Origin: Haloquadratum sp. J07HQX50 | GTDB lineage: Archaea; Halobacteriota; Halobacteria; Halobacteriales; Haloferacaceae | Assembly (NCBI GenBank): GCA_000416005.1 | Contig: KE356563.1 | Coordinates: 407,440 to 417,142 of the forward strand | Reading direction: 5' to 3' | Length of the DNA: 9,703 nucleotides | Shown: one piece after another, positions 1-7,477 of the stretch | How positions within the stretch are numbered: position 1 is the stretch's first letter | How the letters are laid out: the number at the start of each line of letters is the position of its first letter | The notes under the pieces: model-generated | Seen by the model: only the letters and a program-made list of their open reading frames with translations | What the model was told of the DNA's origin: nothing | Database searches by the model: none | Made by a program: the position numbers and the translations under genes

Positions 1-250
1 GAGCAAGTCGTGACTCGAGTTCAGAGATATGTCCGATCGATGCAAATGCCGCAGAGTTGCCTTGCTGGTGTGCTAAAAGAGCTGATCTAGCCTGCTGTGC
101 TGCTTGGTGTGAGCTTTCGGTGGCGAGCTGTCGGAGTGTTTTCGCCTGATGACACCTCTGACACTGCGGGCAGGTTGCTGTCTTAGCGGCCGGTAAATCT
201 TCAACAATCCATAGTGCCTCACAGTCCGTGCATCCGACGACTGCGTACAT
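1..250 (-). CDS. DUF5817-like zinc-ribbon protein, N-terminal part (cut by window edge)
   Basis: Reading the minus strand from the ATG at 248-250 gives an open frame to the window edge, 83 codons without a stop. It begins MYAVVGCTDCEALWIVEDLP and has two CxxC pairs, Cys7/Cys10 and Cys27/Cys30, which would form a zinc ribbon; an extra Cys33 follows. The next part is Ala/Gln-rich and probably helical, with the stretch ARSALLAHQQGNSAAFASI. The MYAVVGC start, the CPxC pair and the 'ARxALLAxxQG' segment match a family I know from Haloarchaea as DUF5817 (some members are named 'replication protein H'). Its biochemical role is not established to my knowledge. It lies 49 bases downstream of icd on the same strand and may be co-transcribed with it. 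The C-terminus is outside the window. Confidence 0.8.
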   Translation of the reverse strand, partial: MYAVVGCTDCEALWIVEDLPAAKTATCPQCQRCHQAKTLRQLATESSHQAAQQARSALLAHQQGNSAAFASIGHISELESRLA

Positions 251-299
251 ATGCTGTTATTTCCATCGAGAAGAATCAACGTTCCGGGATGTACAGTGA

Positions 300-1556
300 C
301 TACGCCAGCTCGTGAATCTTGTCTACGACTGCATCAGCATACGTCGATGTTGCCAACTTATCGCCTCCCTCAATCTGTCGATGAAGATCATACGTTACCT
401 CTCCATTCGAGATTGTCTCTTCGACAGCATCACGAATCAATTCGCCAGCGTCATTCCATCCTATGTACTCGAACATAATACGCCCAGAGAGAATCATCGC
501 AGTTGGATTTACCTTATCTTCACCCTCGTACTTTGGCGCGGAGCCGTGGACTGGCTCGGCAAGACAGAGCCCATCACCGAAGTTCCCTCCTGGAGCGATT
601 CCGAGGCCTCCAATCTGTGCACCGGCAGCATCAGACATATAGTCTCCATTGAGATTCATCGTTGCAATGACCTCATACTGGCTTGTTCGAGTCAACAACT
701 GTTGTAACATATTGTCCGCGATACGGTCTTTGATCACTAGCTTATCTTCCGGTGCTTCACCATCATACTCGTCGTAAAGTTCATCCTCAGTCAGTGTGAC
801 CTCGCTGTACTCCTCGGCTGCGAGTTCATATCCCCAGTCACGAAACGCCCCTTCGGTGAATTTCATGATGTTACCTTTATGAACCAGTGTGATTGAGTCA
901 CGATCATTCTCAAGCGCATATTCAATTGCTTGTCGAACGAGTCGTTTCGTTCCGAACTCTGTGATCGGCTTGATACCGATACCAATCGGGCCGTCATGCA
1001 TCGTTTCATCGTAGCCCATCTCGGATTCGATAAATGAGCGGACTTGCTCAGCCTTTTGTGAGCCCGCTTCCATCTCTATTCCAGCGTAGACATCTTCTGT
1101 ATTCTCTCGAAATGTAACCATATCCATTGCGCTGGGGTCCTTGACGGGGGATGGAACACCATCAATATGATACGTGGGACGGACATTCGCATAGAGATCA
1201 AGTTGCTGTCGAAGTGCAACGTTCAGTGAGCGAAATCCTGCCCCCACCGGAGTTGTGAGCGGACCTTTGATTGCAACACGGTGGTCTCGAATTGCCTCGA
1301 CAGTGTCTGTCGGAAGATTCTCACCGTATCGGTTCCGGGCTGACTCGCCGGCATAGATACGCATCCAGGCGATTGAACGGCCCGTTGCCTCTGCGGCAGC
1401 AGTAAGCACTTTCTGGGCGGCCGGTCCGACGTCAGAGCCGATTCCATCGCCATAGATAATTGGGATGATCGGATTCGAAGGAATGTCTAATTCACTGGTG
1501 TCAGAGAGGCGTATAGGCGCGCCTTGAGTGGGAATATCAACTTGATCGTAGCTCAT
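300..1556 (-). CDS. icd: NADP-dependent isocitrate dehydrogenase
   Basis: Converts isocitrate to 2-oxoglutarate and CO2 in the TCA cycle, reducing NADP+. The 418-residue protein is full length and follows the bacterial/archaeal homodimeric type closely. The substrate loop GFRSLNVALRQ (residues 107-117) contains Ser110, equivalent to the phosphorylatable Ser113 of E. coli, plus Arg109 and Arg116. Arg126 and Arg150 also bind isocitrate in the family. Tyr157 (ENTEDVYAGIE), Lys227 (VHKGNIMKFTEG), and Asp304 and Asp308 (NLNGDYMSD) match the catalytic and metal residues. HGSAPKY ends in Lys342-Tyr343, and VTYDLHRQ carries Tyr389 and Arg393, the pattern that selects NADP over NAD. The first 25 or so residues are a variable acidic lead. 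The ATG at 1554-1556 is the first plausible start, with an AT-rich box about 33 bases upstream that suggests a nearly leaderless mRNA. It runs in the same direction as the DUF5817-like gene downstream. Confidence 0.97.
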   Translation of the reverse strand: MSYDQVDIPTQGAPIRLSDTSELDIPSNPIIPIIYGDGIGSDVGPAAQKVLTAAAEATGRSIAWMRIYAGESARNRYGENLPTDTVEAIRDHRVAIKGPLTTPVGAGFRSLNVALRQQLDLYANVRPTYHIDGVPSPVKDPSAMDMVTFRENTEDVYAGIEMEAGSQKAEQVRSFIESEMGYDETMHDGPIGIGIKPITEFGTKRLVRQAIEYALENDRDSITLVHKGNIMKFTEGAFRDWGYELAAEEYSEVTLTEDELYDEYDGEAPEDKLVIKDRIADNMLQQLLTRTSQYEVIATMNLNGDYMSDAAGAQIGGLGIAPGGNFGDGLCLAEPVHGSAPKYEGEDKVNPTAMILSGRIMFEYIGWNDAGELIRDAVEETISNGEVTYDLHRQIEGGDKLATSTYADAVVDKIHELA

Positions 1557-1913
1557 ATACTGCGAATAGATTCATTGAGCGCGCCTAAATTACTGCCGTT
1601 CTTCACCGCGAATCTCCATTGGCGGTATGTGATTACTCACCTGAAATGACCGGACAAACACTGTGCGGTCGTCAGAAAGATGCTTTTGTTTCTCCATGGG
1701 TGGTTGAGGGCGGGGATCGAGTGGAGCAAAATAGCAGGGCCTGCTGATTGAGCAGAATTGATGCGCTCACCCCCTGCTTTTTCCTTCCTCAGGAAGCGAA
1801 TGGCGAAAACCGTGAGCAAGTGTGGTAGGAAGAGTAGTTCACGAGACGGAAGCTCAAGCGAACACCTCTGCCTGGGGCGTGAAGCTCATGAGAACTACCG
1901 CACTACAGAGATT
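1557..1913. other. Gene-poor stretch between icd and the esterase gene, with possible IS debris
   Basis: Holds the icd promoter side and about 320 further bases without a convincing gene. An open plus-strand frame runs from 1758 into the esterase gene, but its Arg/Ser/Lys-rich residues are unlike the family, so it is not taken as coding. Small dyads are present: CTGCT/AGCAG at 1741-1755, CTTCCTCAGGAAG at 1784-1796, and GTAGTTC (1834-1840) with GAACTAC (1892-1898). GAAGCTCA occurs twice, at 1849-1856 and 1881-1888. A second plus frame just before the esterase start reads VVHETEAQANTSAWGVKL, faintly like the C-terminal tail of a haloarchaeal TnpB. It may therefore be an eroded right end of another transposon. 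That reading is weak. Confidence 0.35.
1585..1592 (-). promoter_or_regulatory. Candidate TATA box for icd
   Basis: On the minus strand the AT-rich word TAATTTAG sits about 33 bases before the icd ATG. An archaeal start site about 25 bases downstream would give a 5' leader of only a few bases, as is usual in Haloarchaea. Assigned from position and composition only. Confidence 0.4.
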
Positions 1914-2588
1914 ATGACCGATGGAAGCGCATCGTCGACACCAAACGACCCCCACGCAGGCCAGCCGATAAAGACGCGCGGTGTCCCGTTAGATGCCGCT
2001 GAGGGGGCAATACTCCTTATTCACGGGCGTGGCGCTCGTGCCGCAGGCATGCTGCAACTCGCCAAAGAGATTGATCCGACTGGACTTGCACTCCTCGCTC
2101 CACAGGCTCGTAGGGGTGTGTGGTATCCAGATCGATTCATGGCCCCGATTGAACACAATCAACCAGCACTCAATTCAGCCCGTGCGTGTATTGAGCGGGC
2201 CGTCACGAAAATTCGAGCAGCTGATATTGATAATTCCTCACTGATTCTGGCTGGATTCTCACAGGGCGCTTGCCTGACTGCTGATTATGCTATGAGAAAT
2301 CCGGCTGCATATGGCGGTATCGTGCTACTCTCCGGGGGATTGATCGGCGAACCAACTGCTGAATTTACTACTGAGGGTTCACTAGAGGGAACACAGATGA
2401 TGCTCGGTGTCAGCGATGATGATCCACACATTCCGGTCAAGCGTGCAGAAACGACAGTCGGTGTTTTCCGTGCGATGAACGCAGACGTCCGATTCGATCT
2501 GTATGAAGGGCGAGGCCACGATGTCTTTCCAGAGGAACTTTCATTCTTGGCTGAGCGATGTGCTGCAGTGACAGCGTCTCAGCGCTAA
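1914..2588 (+). CDS. Alpha/beta-hydrolase, phospholipase/carboxylesterase family
   Basis: A 224-residue predicted cytoplasmic serine hydrolase of the carboxylesterase/acyl-protein-thioesterase type. The oxyanion-side strand and loop read ILLIHGRGARAAGM (residues 33-46). The nucleophile elbow GFSQG places Ser116. SDDDPHIP gives the likely acid Asp170, and EGRGHDV gives the base His202. Residues 63-80 (PQARRGVWYPDRFMAPIE) match the substrate-side segment of haloarchaeal homologues. The natural substrate cannot be read from sequence; esters of lipids or small acyl groups are typical. I chose the ATG at 1914 because MTDG...DPHAGQP matches the usual N-terminus, whereas the frame open from 1758 adds 52 basic residues foreign to the family. 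No clear TATA box lies 25-30 bases before 1914, so its promoter is uncertain. The stop is followed directly by a transposon-end-like sequence. Confidence 0.88.
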   Translation: MTDGSASSTPNDPHAGQPIKTRGVPLDAAEGAILLIHGRGARAAGMLQLAKEIDPTGLALLAPQARRGVWYPDRFMAPIEHNQPALNSARACIERAVTKIRAADIDNSSLILAGFSQGACLTADYAMRNPAAYGGIVLLSGGLIGEPTAEFTTEGSLEGTQMMLGVSDDDPHIPVKRAETTVGVFRAMNADVRFDLYEGRGHDVFPEELSFLAERCAAVTASQR

Positions 2589-2665
2589 CGTGACATCCTC
2601 GCCCGGCGTGAACGGCGGGATCATCTCGCTGCTCAAAAATAGCTTTGTCGCTGAGCGAAGCCATC
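2589..2665 (-). mobile_element. Probable solitary right-end remnant of an IS200/IS605-type element
   Basis: Immediately after the esterase stop, the word TGACATCCTC (2591-2600) is followed by an imperfect hairpin: CCCGGCG at 2602-2608 and CGGCGGG at 2613-2619, with one mismatch. On the minus strand this reads as a tail, SSEMIPPFTPGEDVT. That resembles the tail SLQPREDVNA at the right end of the tnpB element at 4306. The same 10-base word occurs at 4306 and 6598, both next to TnpB debris. No transposase domain remains here, so the call rests on end similarity only. Confidence 0.45.
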
Positions 2666-2776
2666 TAATGAAGAATCTTAACGTCTGAGTGGTAGTGGTG
2701 GTGGTCGTCACCTGTCGCAGCTTATTGTTGAATCCTCTCCGGAACCCCTTTTTGCTTCTTAGACAGAAGTGAGTAT

Positions 2777-3667
2777 ATGCAAGAAACTGGAGTCCCAAAT
2801 GAGACATATGAAAAGTATCAACGGGCTGGGACAGTACTACAGGACGTATTAGAGACTGGCGCTGAACTGATTGAACCAGGTGTTTCACGTCTTGAGGTAG
2901 CTGAAACGCTTGAGGCGCAAATATATGAAGATGCCGATGGATGTGCATTTCCGGTGAATATTAGCGTCAATGAAGAAGCCTCACACGCGACGCCTGCAGC
3001 AGACTCATCTGAGACGTTCGATGATGAAATGGTCTGTCTGGATTGTGGAGTCCATGTAGATGGATATATTGCCGACGCAGCCACGACTGTTGACCTATCT
3101 GGAAATTCAGCACTGGTTGACGCCGCTGAAGAAGCGCTTGATGCAGCGCTTGAATTGGTCGGTCCGGGTGTCCCCACCGGGCGGTTGGGCGAGGCCGTTG
3201 AGGAGGTCATCCGTGGATATGGATTTACGCCAGTGCTTAATCTCTCTGGACACGGTGTTTCCCAGTGGGATGCACACACGGCACCAAACATTCCAAATCG
3301 TGGAACAGACCGCAGTGTCGAGCTCTCTGTGGGCGATGTGATTGCGATCGAACCCTTCGCGACGACCGGTCGTGGAAAAGTCTCTGAAGGGGCAGATACG
3401 GAGATATACAGCCTTGAAAACGACCGCTCTGTTCGGGATAGGAGTGCCCGTGCGGTGCTTGAGCAGGTGAAGTCTGAGTACAAGACCCTCCCTTTCGCTG
3501 GCCGGTGGATTGAGGCATCTCGGTCAGAGATCGCGCTACGACGGCTTGAGCAGAAGGGTATCCTGCACAGTTATCCAGTGCTCAAAGAGCAAAGTGGAGA
3601 ACTCGTGAGTCAGGCAGAAGACACACTCATTATCACTGAAGACGGGTACGAGAATCTCACGCGGTAA
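2777..3667 (+). CDS. map: Methionine aminopeptidase, type II
   Basis: Removes the initiator methionine from new proteins using a two-metal centre in the pita-bread fold. The 296 residues match archaeal type II enzymes in length and order. The metal ligands appear to be Asp89 (CLDCGVHVDG), Asp100 (YIADAATTVD), His159 (LSGHGVSQWDAH), Glu192 (AIEPFAT) and Glu281 (QAEDTLII). His70 in NEEASHATP and His167 match the substrate-side histidines. The segment from about 213 to 275 (RSVRDRSAR to YPVLKE) is the helical insertion that separates type II from type I. The start at 2777 agrees with the family N-terminus (YEKYQRAGTVL). A pyrimidine-rich TTTTTGCT lies about 27 bases upstream and may serve as a weak TATA element. 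The stop is 3 bases before the HIT gene, so the two are probably one transcript. Confidence 0.96.
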   Translation: MQETGVPNETYEKYQRAGTVLQDVLETGAELIEPGVSRLEVAETLEAQIYEDADGCAFPVNISVNEEASHATPAADSSETFDDEMVCLDCGVHVDGYIADAATTVDLSGNSALVDAAEEALDAALELVGPGVPTGRLGEAVEEVIRGYGFTPVLNLSGHGVSQWDAHTAPNIPNRGTDRSVELSVGDVIAIEPFATTGRGKVSEGADTEIYSLENDRSVRDRSARAVLEQVKSEYKTLPFAGRWIEASRSEIALRRLEQKGILHSYPVLKEQSGELVSQAEDTLIITEDGYENLTR

Positions 3668-3670
3668 CTT

Positions 3671-4225
3671 ATGGAGCATATCTTCGCACCATGGCGAATT
3701 GAGTGGGTTGAACGTGACCCTGCTGCAGGAGATAATGGGTGCCCGTTCTGTGTGCTTCCAGAGCGACACCGCGACCGCGAGAGCCGTATCGTTGCACGTA
3801 GTGAGCACTGTTTCGTCTTGTTGAATAATTATCCGTATAATCCAGGACACGTCATGGTGATTCCGTATGCACATGTAAGCCGGTGGGATTCGCTGGATGA
3901 TGATGCCCTATTGGATCATAGTCAACTCAAGGCCGCCACAATCAGTACGATTGAGACAACTCTACAGCCAGATGGAATGAATGCTGGTGAAAATCTTGGC
4001 GGCGACGCAGCTGGTGGCTCAATTGAGTCGCACATTCATACACATGTGGTGCCTCGATGGAGTGGCGATACGAACTTTATGTCAGCAATCGGTGACACGC
4101 GCGTTCTCGTCGAGGCACTTGAGGATACATACGATCGGCTGTATGATGTATTCGAGACTCGTCCAGAGGCGGCTGAAAATGAGGATAATCAGGGCTCAGA
4201 GAACGCCGTCGAACTCAGATTTTAA
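3671..4225 (+). CDS. HIT-family protein (Ap4A phosphorylase/hydrolase-like)
   Basis: A 184-residue histidine-triad protein that should act on nucleoside polyphosphates or nucleotidyl conjugates. The triad is HIHTHVV at residues 121-127, with His123 the expected nucleotidylated residue and His121/His125 flanking. Upstream are the nucleotide-binding strands LLNNYPYNPGHVMVIPYAHV (50-69) and GENLGGDAAGGSIESH (106-121). CPFC at 24-27, and perhaps His46, suggests a structural zinc site, as in the branch of the family that begins with 'PWRxxW/Y' (here APWRIEWV). That branch includes Ap4A phosphorylases and hydrolases, so this is the best functional guess; the substrate is not certain. The last 20 residues are acidic and probably disordered. 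The ATG lies only 3 bases after the map stop, which supports co-transcription and perhaps translational coupling. Confidence 0.92.
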   Translation: MEHIFAPWRIEWVERDPAAGDNGCPFCVLPERHRDRESRIVARSEHCFVLLNNYPYNPGHVMVIPYAHVSRWDSLDDDALLDHSQLKAATISTIETTLQPDGMNAGENLGGDAAGGSIESHIHTHVVPRWSGDTNFMSAIGDTRVLVEALEDTYDRLYDVFETRPEAAENEDNQGSENAVELRF

Positions 4226-4499
4226 ATGAGCGTAAAAATACGAAACCATACATCTCAGAAGGAACGCCGCCAGCCGTGAACGAGTCAAGGAAGCGGAGAG
4301 CGCATTGACATCCTCCCGCGGCTGAAGGGAATCCGTGAAGTCGATATGCAGGGTGCGCATTTCCTCGTTCTCAAGGACACTTTCGCGTGGAACCTCAACG
4401 GTCGCCACCGAGTTGTCACCAACGGTGTGCTTTTCAGCGCGCGTAGCCCTGTCAATGGGGCCTTTCTCCCCGCGATCTGCGGGCGCCAACGACGGCTGG

Positions 4500-5312
<813 letters not shown>

Positions 5313-5397
5313 GAACGTAATTGAGTGTGAAACTCGAACTATCTGCTGGAATATCAGGCCGTGCTATCGCCGGGTTTGCGTCACTTCTGGCGTGTAT

Positions 5398-5417
5398 CCA
5401 CGGTCTAAAGACCGTGG
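5398..5417. repeat. Perfect 20-base palindromic hairpin, probable IS left end
   Basis: CCACGGTCTAAAGACCGTGG pairs along its whole length (9-bp arms, AA centre). It lies upstream of the decayed tnpB in the orientation expected for the left-end hairpin that the Y1 transposase recognises in IS200/IS605 elements. A related hairpin with CCACGG/CCGTGG arms is at 7301-7321. Confidence 0.7.
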
Positions 5418-5467
5418 CATTGCGCCTGTTCACCCTGTGATTCAGTATCAACAGAGACCAAAGGGTC

Positions 5468-5475
5468 TTAGATTT
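5468..5475 (+). promoter_or_regulatory. Candidate TATA box for the CDF transporter gene
   Basis: TTAGATTT is centred about 25 bases before the ATG at 5496, as expected for a leaderless haloarchaeal mRNA. It sits just outside the IS left end, so the insertion stopped short of this promoter. Position-based assignment only. Confidence 0.4.
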
Positions 5476-5495
5476 TGTATCTCCTCATTCTATTG

Positions 5496-6476
5496 ATGAG
5501 TAACGCACGTCGGCACGTCGTTCGCCGCGTGGGAATCGCTATCCTAATAGCGAATGTGTTACTCGCAGCAATCAAAATAGCTGTGTGGTGGCTCTCAGGG
5601 AGCTTAGCAGTCGGGTCAGAGGCAGTCAACAGTGTGGCTGATTCACTCTATAGCGTGGTCATCGTCGGGGGACTGTATCTCACGACGCGACCCCCAGATT
5701 TTGAACATCCACATGGACATGAGCGCATCGAACCGTTTATTTCACTCTTTATCGCAGTTGGCATTTTCATTGCTGCAGGGGGAGTCTTGTGGAACGCTGT
5801 ACAGACGATTCAGACTGGAAGTGTCGTTGTCTTTGCCAATGGGTTGGCTATTGGTGTGTTAGTGGTCTCAGCACTGGTTAAGTATGGACTCTATCGATAT
5901 TGCCGTCGGATTGGTGAAGAGCGACAATCACCGGCAGTAACGGCTGCGGCATTAGATAATCGAAATGACATTTTGACTGCCGCGGCAGCACTGATTGGCG
6001 TTGTTGGTGCGGCTGTTGGGTTTCCTCTGTTAGATCCGATTGCGGCCGGGACAGTTTCGATCGGGATTTTCTACACCGGATACGAAATCGTGAAAGATAA
6101 TGTGAGCTACTTGGTAGGAGCTGCACCGCCAGAACCGCTTCGGCGCAAGATTTTACAGTGCGCGTTATCGCACCCGCAGGTGGAAGGTGCACATGACGTT
6201 GTCGCACACTACGTCGGTCCAGAAGTGGATGTCAGCCTACACATCGAAGTTGAGGGGGACCTGACGTTGTCTGAAGCACATGAGATTGAGTCAGCAATTG
6301 TCGGTGACATTATGGATATTCCAGCGATTGATGATGTTTTCGTGCATGTGGACCCAAAATCACTCGGTGAGTGGAAATCGACCGACAAGCCAGCGGATCT
6401 GCAACACGTGACGGTGGATAGCCAATGGCAGCCAGAGTCACCGTCTGAGGCAGATGACCCATCGCAACGAGAGTGA
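5496..6476 (+). CDS. Cation diffusion facilitator (CDF) family metal transporter
   Basis: A 326-residue inner-membrane exporter of divalent metals, driven by antiport. Hydrophobic helices lie at about 12-32, 40-62, 80-100, 112-132, 158-175 and 177-197, giving the six-helix CDF fold; a cytoplasmic dimerisation domain follows (about 212-287, ending VFVHVDP). The loop HPHGHERIEP (71-80) is the family GHxxxE-type motif. Metal-site positions are Asn45/Asp49 in TM2 (EAVNSVADS) and Asp154/Asp158 in TM5 (ALDNRNDIL). The common zinc type has H/DxxxD and HxxxD there; NxxxD with DxxxD is the pattern linked to manganese CDFs, so manganese (or iron) export is a reasonable inference. The last 40 residues are acidic and disordered. 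An in-frame TTG at 5475 would add seven residues. I prefer the ATG at 5496 because it fits the spacing from the TATA-like box. Confidence 0.92.
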   Translation: MSNARRHVVRRVGIAILIANVLLAAIKIAVWWLSGSLAVGSEAVNSVADSLYSVVIVGGLYLTTRPPDFEHPHGHERIEPFISLFIAVGIFIAAGGVLWNAVQTIQTGSVVVFANGLAIGVLVVSALVKYGLYRYCRRIGEERQSPAVTAAALDNRNDILTAAAALIGVVGAAVGFPLLDPIAAGTVSIGIFYTGYEIVKDNVSYLVGAAPPEPLRRKILQCALSHPQVEGAHDVVAHYVGPEVDVSLHIEVEGDLTLSEAHEIESAIVGDIMDIPAIDDVFVHVDPKSLGEWKSTDKPADLQHVTVDSQWQPESPSEADDPSQRE

Positions 6477-6597
6477 CTCTCAAGACCATTGCAACTGTCT
6501 CGGGTTAGTTAATTGTGGTGAGTCCAATAATTCCAGACCCACATGTATGACGTCGTACAACCACCGTTTATCCAGTGACGTACTGAGACGCTCTTTG
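6477..6597. other. Intergenic stretch after the CDF gene
   Basis: I see no gene, tRNA or convincing terminator in these 121 bases between the CDF stop and the right-end-like word at 6598. Confidence 0.6.
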
Positions 6598-6979
6598 TGA
6601 CATCCTCCTCGCCGTTTACATCGCTTGTTCGTGTTCTTCGAATTTACTGTGTCTGCAGGCGGAACAGGCTGAGTGGGGGTCGTTCCCGATTAGAAATCTT
6701 CGGTTTCCGTTCCTGTTATGAAGCTTTGGGTCTCAAACTACTTCTCTGCGAGAAGCTGAAGACCATACGGTTATAATGCAGCCCACTGTCACAATGAAGA
6801 CCGTTGCGACGTGGGTGAAAGATCTTGAAGCAACGGCCGGCAGTTGCGAGAAAACGCGACACCTCTTGACATCGACGGCAGGCGAGACGGGTGTTGTCGA
6901 TCTCGGGCGGGGGCGGAGCCGCCGACCCTCACGCATTAGGCGTTCGGATGTGAGTTCCAGCCGACTCATCTCGGGAAGG

Positions 6980-7180
6980 TCAAGAGAAATGAAATTCGCC
7001 TGCGACGGCACGGCCCGTGTCTTGGGGCGTGCGGTTGAGACGATGAACGTTGTCCTCGCGGTACTTCACGAATACTCCCTGCTCTTCGGCTTTGTATTCA
7101 ACACACTGCTTGAGCTTGCGGAACGCCCACTTTGAGTGCCAGTCAGCGTACCGAAGACGGTCTCGAATACCGTCGAGCCT
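6980..7180 (-). pseudogene. tnpB: TnpB C-terminal-half fragment
   Basis: The minus-strand frame reads GIRDRLRYADWHSKWAFRKL and then KQCVEYKAEEQGVFVKY. These match the TnpB stretch that follows the RuvC-II glutamate ('GIRxxx ... W.F..L...V.YKAEE.G..V'). The text then loses similarity (REDNVHRLNR) and ends at a TGA at 6980-6982, with no zinc-finger cysteines and no RuvC-III 'NADxNAAxNI' motif in this frame. It is a non-functional remnant. It looks like a different TnpB lineage from the one at 4500-5312. Confidence 0.65.
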
Positions 7181-7300
7181 GTGTCGCTCTGTCGCAGCTC
7201 AAAGCATGACTGGAAAGCGTCAGGAGGTTGTGACTCTCCGAGTGGATTGTGCGTTCAACTTTTCCAGCACTCTATAGCCTTTCAGTACCCACCTAAACGA

Positions 7301-7321
7301 CCACGGGTTGGTGACCCGTGG
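7301..7321. repeat. Hairpin with 8-bp arms, probable IS left end
   Basis: CCACGGGT (7301-7308) pairs with ACCCGTGG (7314-7321) around a 5-base loop. Its outer arms resemble those of the hairpin at 5398-5417, and it lies on the expected upstream side of the TnpB fragment at 6980-7180. It interrupts the reading frame of the TnpB N-terminal fragment at 7337-7477. Confidence 0.6.
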
Positions 7322-7336
7322 AACTCTCGGTGAAAT

Positions 7337-7477
7337 CTTTAGAATTCTGCTGGATTCGCTCCAGATGCGGGCGGCTGTACAGTGGGTGATGTTCCAGAGT
7401 TTTGAGGTGGGATCACCGAGCGATTTGAGTCCATCGCACTCACATTGGTCGTTTTGGATATCAAAATGATTCATCAT
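7337..7477 (-). pseudogene. tnpB: TnpB N-terminal fragment abutting deoC
   Basis: From the ATG at 7475-7477 the minus strand reads CECDGLKSLGDPTSKLWNIT and then HCTAARIWSESSRI. This is the helical N-terminal motif of one haloarchaeal TnpB group ('C.G..SLGD..SKLWN..NY..R..W'). Similarity stops after about 47 codons, where the hairpin of the neighbouring element begins. The start overlaps the deoC stop by one base (TAATG). It is therefore either an insertion scar placed exactly at the deoC end or a once translationally coupled copy. A fragment this short cannot be a working nuclease. Confidence 0.65.

Larger units (their letters stand above)
6598..7321 (-). mobile_element. Second degraded IS200/IS605-type element
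   Basis: Bounded on the right-end side by TGACATCCTC (6598-6607, GAGGATGTCA on the minus strand) and on the left-end side by a CCACGG/CCGTGG hairpin at 7301-7321. Between them a recognisable TnpB C-terminal half survives only at 6980-7180; the rest is in broken frames. A minus-strand 92-codon frame (6733-7011) and a 38-codon stretch after its stop (6616-6732, containing CSAC) are probably eroded tail or guide-RNA sequence rather than genes. The element is shorter than the one at 4306, so much of tnpB is deleted. Confidence 0.6.

Noticed and set aside
2689..2712. GTG/GTA/GTC-rich repeat-like run before map
   Set aside because: Too short and imperfect to call a microsatellite or array; no flanking structure.
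2818..3483. Long minus-strand frame of 221 codons
   Set aside because: It lies entirely antisense to map, is Ser/Thr/Pro-rich, and shows no family motif.
6776..7135. Plus-strand 119-codon frame
   Set aside because: It runs antisense to the TnpB fragment at 6980-7180 and shows no family resemblance.
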